From: Lunularia cruciata
Lineage: Eukaryota > Streptophyta > Marchantiopsida > Lunulariales > Lunulariaceae
DNA: 64,000 nucleotides
Assembly: GCA_948567375.1 (NCBI GenBank)
Contig: OX419755.1
Span: 59,841,945 to 59,905,944 of the forward strand
Direction of reading: 5' to 3'
Shown: positions 1-11,500 of the stretch, piece after piece
How the letters are laid out: each line of letters begins with the position of its first letter
Numbering within the stretch: position 1 is the stretch's first letter
Notes under the pieces: generated by a model
Seen by the model: only the letters and a program-made list of their open reading frames with translations
Database searches by the model: none
What the model was told of the DNA's origin: nothing
Position numbers and translations under genes: made by a program

Positions 1-2150
1 TTGTTCAACTCCGTGTCCCTCGCCTTTCTCTTGTGCGTCTCTTGCACCAATAATTTCAGCTCATGCAATCTTGCTTCCTCTAGTTTACCTTCAACTTCTG
101 TGCTCAACATCGCCTTGATTTCATTTACTACACCGATTACCTCATTGGCTTCTCCTCCAACTTCAAGCTTCTCCTTCTTTCTTTCTTCCTCCAATTCATT
201 TTGATACATCTTCAAATTCAGCCTTCAATGCCTCATTCTCCTTTCAATTCAAAGAGATTTTCTCCTCTGCTACTCTCACCAATCCTCACAATCAATTTTC
301 TTCCCTACCGCGCTCTGCTAACTCTCACTGCCATGCTTGATCTTCCTCAACGGCCTTCTTCTTCAAAATTTCCAACTCTTGCTCCATCATTGCTATACTT
401 GCCTTTGAGTGTATTAACTCTACTCGGGCATCCACAATTTCTCCCTTCAACATTGCAACCAAGGCTATCATCTCCTTTGCCTCCTCACAACACTTTACTA
501 AATCCTCCCTCATTACTTCAAAGTGCTTATTCCAAAGAATCTCTTCAACCCAAAGTTCTTTGGCTTCTATCTCTACCCTTGTTAGCTTACTTCTCAACAA
601 TGAGGTTTCCGCACTCCATTTCTTCACTACTGCAAACTCATCACACACATCTAGATTAGCACTCACCATCTCTACTTTCTTTTGCTATAGGAACACCAAT
701 AATGGACACACAACTTTGGACAGATGCTCCACTCCTTCACATTTTGTGTCATTGGCTCGGCCTTCATCTCCATCTTCAAGTAACTCTACTTCTTGCACCT
801 TGCTCCAAAGTCACAATCTTTGTACTTTCAAGGTTTCTCCATTTGAGCTTTTCTCCTCTTCTGTGACAACTTTACTAGGCTCCACCTTAGCTGCATGCAT
901 ATTGTTCTTCCCTTTGGTAGTTTGTGGTCGTGCCACAACTTCTTCTTCCTTCTTCTTCTCACCATCTTGTTCAATTGTAGAAACTTCTGGACTCAGCTTC
1001 CTTGCATCCACCATTGGCCTTTGGGTTTGCTGAACCTCCACCTTGCCTTCACTACCACTACTCAATTCTTCACTTTGCATGGTGAACTCTTCTTCTTCTC
1101 CCCACTCTTCTCCCTTTGATCCGGTTTCCCCTTTGGACTCTTCTTTGGATTCTGGTATTGATTCCTTCATTTTCACCATCACTGCCGTTGGGTTAAGCTT
1201 TGCACCTTTTGGGGCTGAACTATCGCAAGGTGACTTTCAGGCTTGGTTCTCTTTCTGGCCCTTGGGATATCAATTGCTACAATTCTCTCCTTCTTGCTTT
1301 CTTGTTGTACTCATCCCCATCTTGCACCCTCTCCATATAATATCGTTCATTTGCATCTGCCTTCGTCCGCAAATCCGGATGAAAGTGCAAGCGCATTTGA
1401 TTTCTTTCTTCCAAAGTCAACAAGTTCAACCCAAAGTAAAAATGTGCTGCAAAGGGCACAAAATAATGCGGTGGTATATCCATTCTCCACACCAAAATCA
1501 TCTACTCCACTCTTTGATGCAGACATTTTGCCCAATCTACTGCCTCTCCTACAAACATTTGGTGAAAGAACACCGCCTGTTGCATCATAACATAGGTGGT
1601 TCACTCCGGCTTAAACATTGCCATCATTGCGCTTACAATCCCTCTCCACTCAAGATCTCTATAACTATCCACCTTATACCCATTCTTGGTTTGAGGTTAA
1701 TTGAACAAGTTCCTCACCTTGGTAGTCTCTTTGGAAGCATCACACTTCTGATAGAAGGTGGCACCTCTGACCTCTCTTGCCTCTCTCCCCAGGATTACTC
1801 TCCAATCCAACTCCGTCTATCAAGCTCGATTTCCTTTCTTCTCCTTGTGCTTTGGCCCATCCTTGCAAGTGCTCGCTGTGATCTCTACCATGAAACTTGG
1901 AAAACGGAAGTTCCAATTCCAGGCCAAGAACGTGATACAAAGTCTCACCAAGACTTTGATCCGCATTATTACTTCTAATCTACAAATTGCAAGTCCCCTC
2001 ACCGCAATCTGGTTACTCACTTTCAGGGCCATCATGTGTTTCCTCACCCTCTTCTTGTGGAAGATTGTTCTCAAGATCCTAACCCACTCTTCTTCTTGCG
2101 GATTTGCAATTTGCATTACTTTGGATTGACTCTAAATAGGGACAAGATAG
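1..2150 (-). pseudogene. Decayed coiled-coil protein gene, running off the left edge
   Basis: Read on the minus strand, this stretch gives a chain of open fragments in shifting frames rather than one ORF. About 2116-1740 encodes fragments rich in basic residues. About 1501-1277 encodes a fragment containing HFHPDLRTKADANERYYMER. About 1182-811 is very acidic (many E, K and S). About 669-325 and 200-1 are long heptad-like E/K/L/A segments typical of coiled coils. Stops and frame changes separate the pieces, so the gene is broken. I do not recognise the family. The layout (globular start, acidic linker, long coiled coil) would suit a retroelement accessory or Gag-like protein or a decayed host gene, but no diagnostic motif supports either. 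The 3' end lies outside the window. Confidence 0.4.
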
Positions 2151-4520
2151 CGTCTAGACATTGCACTACTTCCTTGCAAAACTCTTGATTTTATAGTCCT
2201 GTGCTGATCAGTCATTCTTCAGTTTTTTCTCCTCTCCAGTCATTGATTCTGGAGGGTTGTTTCATATCACTATCAAGAACTTCTTGATCCAAGGCCATTA
2301 CTTTCTTCTTGTGTACTTTCTTGATTGGGCCGACTCCAAAGAAGTTTGTTATTGGTTCTTTGGATCAGACCACACCACTTGATACAAAGTCTTGCATTCT
2401 TCGTCTTTGTGTCTTGTCCCTCTTGGGTCCTTTGGTCTTGACCCAAAGTTGACTTTGGGTTTACCCCAAACACACGCTTCTTCTTATTTCTTTCTCATTT
2501 AGCCCTCTTTAGGCTTTACTAACGTACTTCTTCTTCAAAATTTCCTAAAAATTATCCAAAACCAAAAAATGTGGGTTCCACATGAGTATTGGGAGAAATT
2601 CAAAGTGCAATTTTTAGTGTTAAATGTTGGATTTAACATCTTTGATTCCATTTTGTATGTTTGATCTTGAGTGGATAGCAATTGAAGCAATGCCTTGATA
2701 GATTTGAGAGGGATTGTAGTATTGGTAGTATTTTTCATTTGTGAGTGCAGCGTGGTGTTGATGTGAAGCAATTTTGATCAAGGAAGTTGTGCCTTCAGTG
2801 GAGGGCTGGAGCACAATTCTAAGGCAAAGTTGTTTTACAGCAAAGTAGCCATTTTTGAGAGGGATTGAATCATCATAATCAAGATTTTTTTGGATACAAT
2901 TTGATGGATTTGTGATTACGGAGTGGTAGGTTGTGACAAGACTGTGATCTAGTGCTTGTTGCTCTCTTCTAGGTGTGGTTTCTACCTGAGAGATTAAATT
3001 TGCAACCAAGAAGAACTATTGTTACTATTTGACTTTGTATTTGACCAATTTTGAATTGTATCTATGCGGTGTCGCGGGGTTTTGTCCTCGAGAGTGCACC
3101 GGGCACCTGGCTGCTAGTGCTTAGTTGCGATTGGTGCAAATGACTTAAGTCTTCCTGAGGTTTGTCATTCTCTTCCTTGTTCGGTATGGCTGGCAGCTCT
3201 TCCCAATAGGTCAGGTTGTTCTAATTGTCCCCAGGGCAGGTTTCTCCCAAGGTTTGTATGTTGGATATTGTAACCTAAAGTTGATCTATAGCATTCAATT
3301 GTGTTTGACTGTGTTTGGCCTTGTAGCTCTATTCGTATATAGTATCGCTTCCAGTTCTCTTTTATGTTTGGGTCTGTGGGTTTGGCTCTTGGCTCAGACA
3401 AATTCCTAAAATGGCTCTGGTGAGACTTTATGAAATAACCGCAAGCAACTAATGGTGGTCAAACCCGGCTGTATTGATCACTGAACTGGGCAATCATATA
3501 GACTGGACCAAGAGCTCCTAAATGCAGCCCTTCCCTTGACAACATCCACAATTCAGAGTACATTTATCCATTCATGAAATATCCTCTTCAACCAGTCATA
3601 CAGCTGTAAGTCAAACAAGACAAACAATTCTTCCCTATGGAGTGTCCATTCCTACTTTAACACCTGGGCAACCAAGTCATTCCAGATGAACATCCAAACT
3701 TGCCCAATCACATGCAGACAATCTTCTCAACTCCTCTTTTATCAAACTGTCACTCACCGCTCAGCATTCGAAGCCTCTCCTTCTCTTCTCTTTGCCTGTC
3801 ACTTCAGCATCGGACCTCCAAATCTCCTTTGAGAAAATGGCCTCTCTATCTTCTGCCTAGCATCAGCCATTCCCCAACCTTTGAGAACTGCTATGTTGTC
3901 TCCAGCTCTCTTGACCCTCACTGTAAAGCTCAAAAATTCCTCTCTGTCTGTCTCTCGTAGTTCACTCTCAAATCTTCACAACTAAATTCTGAAACTCCTC
4001 TTTTCTGTCTCTCTTGGTTCACTCTCAAACCTTCACAACAACTCGAGAGTTTCTCCTGGGTGTCTCCTGATCAGTCACAGTTCTTCCTTTGAAGCACAGT
4101 CCTTGTCTTGTACAATCCTATTCTCTCAAAGTTCATCTCATTCTCTCCTGACTAAACTTCTGAAACCCAAACTCCTTTCCCTCTGTCCCAGTGCAAATCT
4201 CTTGAAATTTCCTTCACTTCTCACTTCTCTGTCCAGCTACTGTACAGCCAGGTCTCTTCCTTTGAAATTTCTCCTTTTCAGCCCTTCTCTCAATGTCCTT
4301 CCTTTCAATTTCCTCTGCCCATACTCTCCAGCTTCTGTACAGCCAGGTCTATTGTCCAACTCAAAATTTCACTCCTCCTGTCCAAGCTAGCACTCCTTCA
4401 TTCCTCTCCTTTTCCTATCCAAATCCCTCTAGAGTTTCTTCTCTCTCTCTTCAGGCCTTTACATTTCCTGCAAAATTTCCTTCATGAACACCTTCTGCCC
4501 TGAAATCTCAAGCCCCAACA
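2151..4520. other. Stretch without a recognisable gene; pyrimidine-rich toward the right
   Basis: No coding region, RNA gene or LTR is recognised. The part from about 3061 to 3260 is locally richer in G and C. From about 3700 the plus strand becomes rich in C and T and contains scattered words (CTTCAGCC, CAAAATTTC, CTCTCC) that also occur in the tandem arrays to the right. It may therefore be a diverged edge of those arrays. Short open frames here read as low-complexity Ser/Leu/Pro and are not credible genes. Confidence 0.4.
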
Positions 4521-5407
4521 GCCCTCATGCATCTCCAAAAGCCTTCAGCCCTTCAAGACTCCCTTCACATTTCAAAACTTTCTGTCCTGGTCCAAAACAC
4601 AGCCCTCATGCATCTCCAAAAGCCTTCAGCCCTTCAAGACTCCTTTCACATTTCAAAAATTTCTGTCCTGGTCCAAAACACAGCCCTCATGCATCTCCAA
4701 AAGCCTTCAGCCCTTCAAGACTCCCTTCACATTTCGAAAATTTCTGTCCTGGTCCAAAACACAGCCCTCATGCATCTCCAAAAGCCTTCAGCCCTTCAAG
4801 ACTCCTTTCACATTTCGAAAATTTCTGTCCTGGTCCAAAACACAGCCCTCATGCATCTCCAAAAGCCTTCAGCCCTTCAAGACTCCCTTCACATTTTGAA
4901 AATTTCTGTCCTGGTCCAAAACACAGCCCTCATGCATCTCCAAAAGCCTTCAGCCTTTCAAGACTCCTTTCACATTTCAAAAATTTCTGTCCTGGTCCAA
5001 AACACAGCCCTCATGCATCTCCAAAAGCCTTCAGCCCTTCAAGACTCCTTTCACATTTCAAAAATTTCTGTCCTGGTCCAAAACACAGCCCTCATGCATC
5101 TCCAAAAGCCTTCAGCCCTTCAAGACTCCCTTCACATTTCAAAAATTTGTCCTGGTCCAAAACACAGCCCTCATGCATCTCCAAAAGCCTTCAGCCCTTC
5201 AAGACTCCTTTCACATTTCAAAAATTTCTGTCTTGGTCCAAAACACAGCCCTCATGCATCTCCAAAAGCCTTCAGCCCTTCAAGACTCCCTTCACATTTC
5301 GAAAATTTCTGTCCTGGTCCAAAACACAGCCCTCATGCATCTCCAAAAGCCTTCAGCCCTTCAAGACTCCCTTCACATTTCGAAAATTTGTCCTGGTCCA
5401 AAACACA
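4521..5407. repeat. Tandem array, 81-bp unit, 11 copies
   Basis: Units start at 4521, 4602, 4683, 4764, 4845, 4926, 5007, 5088, 5167, 5248 and 5329. The spacing is 81 bp, except for two 79-bp units that lost CT in the TTTCTGTCC segment. Copies differ by only a few bases. Each begins GCCCTCATGCATCTCC and ends near CCTGGTCCAAAACACA. Because 81 is divisible by three and the unit lacks stops, long plus-strand frames are open through the array. They read as perfect low-complexity repeats in more than one frame, so I do not treat them as genes. Confidence 0.95.
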
Positions 5408-5884
5408 GCCCTGCACTCTTCACATTTCGAAATCCCTCTCCTGGTCCAAGCACAGCCCTGCACTCTCACATTTTGAAATTCCTCTCCTGGTCCAAGCACA
5501 GCCCTGCACTCTCACATTTCGAAATTCCTCTCCTAGTCCAAGCACAGCCCTGCACTCTCACATTTTGAAATTCCTCTCCTGGTCCAAGCACAGCCCTGCA
5601 CTCTCACATTTCAAAATTCCTCTCTTGGTCCAAGCACAGCCCTGCACTCTCACATTTTGAAATCCCTCTCCTGGTCCAAGCACAGCCCTGCACTCTCACA
5701 TTTCAAAATCCCTCTCCTGGTCCAAGCACAGCCCTGCACTCTCACATTTCAAAATTCCTCTCTTGGTCCAAGCACAGCCCTGCACTCTCACATTTCGAAA
5801 TTACTCTCCTGGTCCAAGCACAGCCCTGCACTCTCACATTTTGAAATTCCTCTCCTGGTCCAAGCACAGCCCTGCACTCTCACA
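5408..5884. repeat. Tandem array, 46-bp unit, about 10 copies
   Basis: Units begin GCCCTGCACTCTCACATT at 5408, 5455, 5501, 5547, 5593, 5639, 5685, 5731, 5777, 5823 and 5869 (last one partial). The unit matches the two ends of the neighbouring 81-bp unit (AGCCCT...CACATTTCRAAA...CCTGGTCCAA) with about 35 bp of the middle missing. It is therefore probably a deletion derivative that amplified separately. Confidence 0.93.
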
Positions 5885-6261
5885 CTCCTGTCCAACTCAA
5901 AAATTCCTTCTCCTGATTGTTCCTCTGTCCAAACCCTTCAGTTCTTGAGAATTTCTCTCCCCTGCACTCTCAAGCACTCCTGTCCAACTCGAAAATTCCT
6001 TCCTCTGATTGTTCCTCTGTCCAAACCCTTCAATTCTTGAGAATTTCTCTCCCTTGCACTCTCAAGCACTCCTGTCCAACTCGAAAATTCCTTCCTCTGA
6101 TTGTTCCTCTGTCCAAACCCTTCAGTTCTTGAGAATTTCTCTCCCTTGCACTCTCAAGCACTCGTGTCCAACTCAAAAATTCCTTCCTCTGATTGTTCCT
6201 CTGTCCAAACCCTTCAGTTCTCGAGAATTTCTCTCCCCTGCACTCTCAAGCACTCCTGTCC
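5885..6261. repeat. Tandem array, 92-bp unit, left part
   Basis: Units start CTCCTGTCCAACTC at 5885, 5977, 6069 and 6161 (here CTCGTG), and a fifth begins at 6253. The fifth is cut after nine bases by the LTR at 6262 and resumes at 14115. The length is exactly twice the adjacent 46-bp unit, and words such as CCCTGCACTCTCA are shared, so the three arrays appear related. Confidence 0.93.
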
Positions 6262-6953
6262 TGTAACACCCATTTGTGCATGTGTGTGGTATTGTGATAT
6301 TTAGCTTGGTATTACAAGTACTTAAGAGATATTATTTATATAGAGATAAAGGATGGTTCTATATTAGTCATGGTTAGCTAAAGTTAGTCATAGCTAAGAT
6401 AGATGGGACCTTACTTTAGAGGAAGTAGAAAAGATGAGCACCACTATTTTGGATTTTAGTGTGTTGACTTGGTATTATTCCTAGGTGTTTGGCTTTGGGG
6501 AAAGAGTTGAGAACTCTTGGGCCCGCAAGCCTTTTTGTTTTGGATTCTTCTTTAGTCCAAGGATAGCCCATGTGAAGGAATCCTTGCTTTAGTGGTTGGG
6601 TCAAGATAAGACCACATGCTTAGGGGAATATGCCCATGTGAATGGATATTCCTTTCTACTTTTTGACTTTACTTGACTTTTAGTCTAGTAACTTGAGTTA
6701 CTACGGTAATTAGTAACTTTGGTACGTAATTATTTCACAAGTATATAAACAAGGAGTGAGGAGGTACTCAGCATCCTTTCATTTGCAACTATCTCTCTTT
6801 CATTGAGTTCTCTAGTGAGCAATGTCTTGAGTCTTGGAGTGTTAGCCTTGGAGGAGTATGATGGAGTTGGGGTTCCTTGCCTTCTTAGTCCATGGTGCGC
6901 TACCATAATAGCCATCAGAGGTTCATCCTGAGTGAGAGACAGGCCGGCTCACA
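6262..6953 (+). repeat. 5' LTR of the young gypsy element
   Basis: It starts TGTAACACCC and ends GGCTCACA, so the termini are the inverted trinucleotides TGT/ACA. Length 692 bp, the same as the 3' LTR. A TATA-like AAGTATATAAAC lies near 6738-6749 and could be the promoter. Confidence 0.95.
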
Positions 6954-6957
6954 TTTT

Positions 6958-6976
6958 TGGTTCCGTTGCCGGGACC
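6958..6976 (+). promoter_or_regulatory. Primer-binding site, tRNA-Asp-like
   Basis: TGGTTCCGTTGCCGGGACC lies four bases downstream of the 5' LTR. Plant tRNA-Asp has a 3' end whose complement begins TGGCGCCGTTGCCGGGGA, and the match is good apart from a two-base change near the start and minor changes at the end. Athila-type elements use this tRNA. The identity of the primer is inferred from family knowledge. Confidence 0.7.
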
Positions 6977-6994
6977 TCTCTAGAAGGCAAGATA

Positions 6995-7165
6995 ATGTTC
7001 CGCGTCCAATTCTACATTAGGCAGAAGGAGGCTATGAGAGCTCACTTGGAGAGAACATTAGGAGAGGAGAGGGCTGAACTTATGTTAGAGAACCAAGATC
7101 CATTTGTATACCCTGTAGTTCATTATGATGTCTTTGAGGTGATTTTGTACATCTTGTACACATGA
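6995..7165 (+). CDS. Leader ORF a (56 aa) of the young element
   Basis: A short ORF begins just after the primer site (ATG at 6995) and ends TGA at 7165. The product ends with the pattern PFVYPVVHY...YILYT. It resembles a second leader ORF at 8290-8454: about 17 of the last 40 aligned residues agree, including the shared TLG, LE, PFV and YILY. No known domain is recognised. Translation is unproven, but preservation of two related frames in one leader argues against chance. It could also be a remnant of a duplicated Gag-like segment. Confidence 0.4.
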   Translation: MFRVQFYIRQKEAMRAHLERTLGEERAELMLENQDPFVYPVVHYDVFEVILYILYT

Positions 7166-7789
7166 GAGGAATTGGAGAGATTGTGTGAGGTGGATTGCAG
7201 ATTTTGGGGATTAAGGTGATTTTGGGCAAAATCTCAAGTTTGAGATCTGGACTTGAGATTTCTACACATGATAGCTTGGGTTATCTTTCAATTAGCACAC
7301 ATGAAATTATTGAGAGAGCTTCTATGCGCATTGGGCTAGAATTTTTGAAAGGTGATAGGGTAATGTGCTCCCGCAACTGCATGCTCTCTGGAAAATTGTA
7401 CAGAGTCTGCCATTTCTTCAATTTTCAGTGAATCGTCCTGAACATTTCCAAGAAAATTCAGTGCATTGTATCCTACCTGCTGCCACAAAAATTACAGAGA
7501 GATCGTTTTTTTGCAGGGCGTTATGAGTTTTTGAAGTGAGGGGGGTGGTTTTCAGACCAAATCTGAAATATGGGTGCTGAATAGAAAGGTGTCTAGGCCA
7601 AATGGCTCGATGAAAAGATCTAAAATTTTGCAGGGAAGGACGCCCTAGAGTTGTGATCATGTGTGGAAAATTTCAGAGGACTGTGACATATTCGTTGGGA
7701 GATTTGAGTGACATTGTGAGGAAGGGTCAATTCTGCAGAGTGGAGATCTCATGCATGAGGAGTTTGAGATCAACAAAAAGCATGTTTGA

Positions 7790-8287
7790 GTGTTTAGATT
7801 CATCTTTGGGAACATGGAGGGTCATCAAGAGTGGAAATTGAGATTATGCAAGGTTCCCCAAGGGTTTGAGGTGATTGTAGGGGTGGATTTGAGGAAAAGA
7901 GAGTTTACAATAGAATTTGAAGAGAGTGTTGAGAGGATCCAAAAACCTACACCACTTGGAGGAAAGAGTGAGTCTAAGTGCTTTCTATGTGGAGAGAAGG
8001 GACATAAGGCAAGTTCCTGTCCATTGACCTTTGAGAGCAAGAGATTGAGGGAAAGGAGAGGCTTACTTGACTTGGGTTTGCATGTTGGACCTTCTTCACC
8101 AAGATTGGGAGGGAGAAGATCTAAGACCAAGGAGTTGTGTGAGGTTTGTGGAGTTGAAGGACTTCCAAAAGGACATGAGTGTAGTGGAGTAAAAGCACTT
8201 TTGGAAACTTTGGTGAAGGATCTTGGAGAGAGTCTTAGTACAGCTACAGAAATACTACCACCTTCATCAGCTAGTTCTCAAGATTAG
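7790..8287 (+). CDS. Leader ORF b with CCHC zinc knuckle
   Basis: The frame is open from a stop at 7787-7789 to TAG at 8285-8287. The first ATG in frame is at 7814. The product carries a textbook zinc knuckle CFLCGEKGHKASSC (C-x2-C-x4-H-x4-C), preceded by a basic/hydrophobic segment and followed by a second Cys cluster CEVCGVEGLPKGHEC. It is distinct from the knuckle in Gag-Pol (CFGCGGRGHIQRNC). It sits between leader ORFs a and c, upstream of Gag-Pol. It may encode an additional nucleic-acid-binding protein or be a captured Gag or host fragment. Plant Ogre-type elements are known to carry an extra ORF before gag, but no homology to those is claimed. Confidence 0.5.
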   Translation: MFRFIFGNMEGHQEWKLRLCKVPQGFEVIVGVDLRKREFTIEFEESVERIQKPTPLGGKSESKCFLCGEKGHKASSCPLTFESKRLRERRGLLDLGLHVGPSSPRLGGRRSKTKELCEVCGVEGLPKGHECSGVKALLETLVKDLGESLSTATEILPPSSASSQD

Positions 8288-8289
8288 TG

Positions 8290-8454
8290 ATGGAGATAAT
8301 CTTTCAACTTATGGATAAACTATCCATGAGAGTTAGATTAATATGCACTCTAGGATTTGATGTTGCTATAGAAATCTTGGAGCAACCTGAACCTTTTGTG
8401 TTCCCTAGAGTGGATTATTCTCAGATGGTGTTAGTCATGTATATACTCTATTAG
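8290..8454 (+). CDS. Leader ORF c (54 aa), related to leader ORF a
   Basis: The ATG at 8290 lies two bases after the stop of leader ORF b, and the frame ends at TAG 8452-8454, about 90 bp before the Gag-Pol start. The product contains CTLG, LEQPEPFVFP and a terminal MYILY, matching positions of leader ORF a. No domain is recognised. The tight spacing after ORF b could allow re-initiation, which is speculation. Confidence 0.4.
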   Translation: MEIIFQLMDKLSMRVRLICTLGFDVAIEILEQPEPFVFPRVDYSQMVLVMYILY

Positions 8455-8547
8455 TAATAGAGTGAGAGAAAAGAAAAGAGAAAAGAAAATAAAAAAATAA
8501 AAAATAAAAAAATAATTGAGAGAAAAGAAAGATAGTGAGGGGTTAAG

Positions 8548-11500
8548 ATGGGGAAACTTCCGGTTTTCTTTGGCAAGGATGGAGAAGATGTGGAGGCCTT
8601 TGTGAGAGACTTCAAGAGAGCTTGCATAGGAAACAATGAGAGGAGGAAGAATGAGTGGGCCTCATTATTACCAGATTTCTTTGAGGATGCAGCACTTACA
8701 TGGTATGAGTCAGAATACCAAAAGAGAGAGAGGAGAGAGGGGGAAGAGGAGTCTTGGGAGACTTTGACTTCAGCACTCATTGAGAACTTTCTTCCTGATG
8801 AGAGTTATGAGAGATTGATGAGTGAGGTTACATTTCTCAAGCAAGGAGATGGAGAGAAAGTGAGAGTCTATATGGAAAGAGTGGAAAAATTGGAGTCCAG
8901 ATTTCGCATAGTGTTCAGGAAGGGTGGGGATGATGTGGAGACTACAATGATTGGCATAGGGGCCATGCTCACCAAGAATTTTGTGGGAGGATTGAGACCA
9001 CAAATTAGAAGCAAGGTGAGATATGAGAAACCTTCTTCTAAGGTTGAAGCTATCAAGATCGCAATTCGTATGGAGGAGAGTTTGGAAGGGGATGAGAGTG
9101 ATTTGGTGGTGAAGGAGGTTGTGCATCCTCCTCAAGGCTACAAGTATGGTGGAACTTCTGATACTTTGGTGACAAGGGTTGCACCACAAGTAGTAGTTGC
9201 TCCAATTCTTGCACCTCCACCAAAAGATCCACTCCAAACCATCACAGAACAACTTGCGGATCTCAAGATCAATGTGGTGCAACTATGGGAGAAGAGAGAG
9301 GTGGATCAGAATGTAGGGAGAGGACCTAGGAGTTATGGAAACTATCCATATAGAGGAGGCCAACCAGCCAACAATTTCAATGATAGAAATTGTTTTGGTT
9401 GTGGAGGAAGAGGCCATATCCAAAGGAATTGCCCAAATTCCACTTACCATGGAGGAAGGGGTTATGAGGGAGCCAATAGAGGGAAAGAGGGAGGTAGTGA
9501 AACCCAAGTGGCTCCTAATCCCAACAAAGGTAAGGGGATAGCATCCATAGATGTGGTTGAGAGCAAGTATGAGAAGGGAGAGTGCTCAAACTCCAAGGGT
9601 CCTAATTTGGAGCTTTTGGCACAAGAGAAGAAGAGAGCTCGTTTTGCAGAGGATGTTCACTCTTCTCAAGGATTTACTTCAAGCAAGGATACTCCTATGT
9701 CTACTAGGAGCACTCGCACCTCAACACCATCAACAACAAAGACTCCAAGGAAGAAGTTGGGGATGGAGGACTTCTTGATCTCCAAGCAACAATGGAACTA
9801 CAATGTGTTGGAGGATGTTGGTAGTCACAAGGCTAACATCACAGTGGGCCAATTAATTGCTTTGAACCCTACCTTGAGAAAGGAGCTTAGAGGTGGTTTG
9901 AGTTCTACAAGGAGCAAGAAGAAGAAGAAGGCAAAAGTTCCAATATCAATGGGGGTGGTGGATGCCAAGCCAGCACCATGGGAAGCTTGTGAATATGCCT
10001 CCAAGATTGATGTGAGAGTGAATGGTCACAACATCAAGGATGCATTGGTTGATGGAGGATCAGCAGTGAATGCCATGTCAGAAAGGTTGATGAAGAAGTT
10101 GGGTATGATACCCTCAAGAGCTTCAACATTTGTGGTGAGCATGGCAAACAAGCAACAAGTTCGACCAGTAGGAGTGATGGATAAGGTGGTAGTTTCAGTT
10201 ATGGGAGTTCAAAATCTCATGACTTTCCAAGTCTTGAAGGATTCAAGCTATGACTTACTTCTTGGGAGGCCATGGTTGAGAGCAGCACGCACAACTGATC
10301 GATGGCACAAAGGGTACTTAAGGATTGGGCCATCAAACCATAGAGTCACTGTTCTTGTGACTAACACCACCAACACTTCACATTCAGATACCCCATCTTC
10401 TGATTATTGGGAATCTGATTCTGAAGGAGGAGCTTCAGGTGTGGACACAAGCATGGAAGAGGAGACTTCCACGGAGGAGGATGAATCTGAATCTGATTCA
10501 GATGTGTATCCTTTGTGTGCTATGGATTTTGCACCTAAGCCAGAGGTTTTGAAGGACCCAGATAAATCACCATTGACACTTGAGGAGGTAGAGAGAAGGT
10601 TATCTACCCTCAAGTATGGCCCAAATGTTACCAAGGAGGAGAAGGTGAGATTTGAGGAGATTTTCCGCAAGTTCATCCATGTGTTTGCTTTTAGTTACAA
10701 GGATTTGAAGGAAGTCACCTTGGAGGAGCACAAGATAGAGGTGGAGTTACATGCAAGACCAATCCGCCAAAAGCAACGTCGCATTAGCCCACCAATATCT
10801 TTGGTTGTGAAGGAGGAGATTGATAAGCTCAAGGAGGCTGGATTTATCTTTGAGGTGGAGAATTCAGAATGGGTGTCTCCAATTGTCATTGTGAAGAAAA
10901 AGAATGGCAAGCTTCGGGTATGTGTGGATTACAAGAAGCTCAATGCTGTTACCAAGAAGGACTACTACCCATTGCCATTCATTGATGAGATCTTGGAGGA
11001 GGTTGCAGGTCATGAGAGGTACAGTTTTGGAGATGGTTATAGTGGATATAACCAAATCAAGATTGCACCAGAGCATCAACAACTCACCACATTCACCACA
11101 CCTTGGGGAACTTACGCTTTCAAGGTCATGCCTTTTGGGCTTTGCAATGCTCCAGCCACATTCCAACGGTTCATGAACAAGGTATTTGAACCTTTCATTG
11201 GGAAATTTGTGAGAGATTTCATTGATGACTTTTGTGTCTATGGGAGCAAGGAGGAGCACTTTGAGCACCTAATCAAAGTCTTGCAACGCTTGGATGAGGC
11301 AAATGCATCACTCAACCCAGAGAAGTGCATTTTTGGATGTGAAGAAGGTCTACTTTTGGGGCACATCATCTCCAAGGATGGAATAGCAGTTGATCCTGAG
11401 AAGGTGAGGAAAATCTCAGACCTTCCATTCCCTTCAAGCTTGACAAAGTTACGCCAATTCTTGGGAATGGTTGGGTACTATAGGAGGTTCATCTTCTCAT

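Noticed and set aside
4484-5660. Long plus-strand ORFs of 330 and 377 codons in the tandem arrays
   Set aside because: Both are open only because the repeat unit is 81 bp without stops. Two frames are equally open, composition is low complexity, and there is no start context or domain.
4521-6261. CRISPR-like array
   Set aside because: Units are directly adjacent without unique spacers, and the genome is eukaryotic.
8451-8780. Minus-strand ORF with long Phe/Leu/Ser runs
   Set aside because: It is the complement of the A/G-rich leader and Gag start of the young element.
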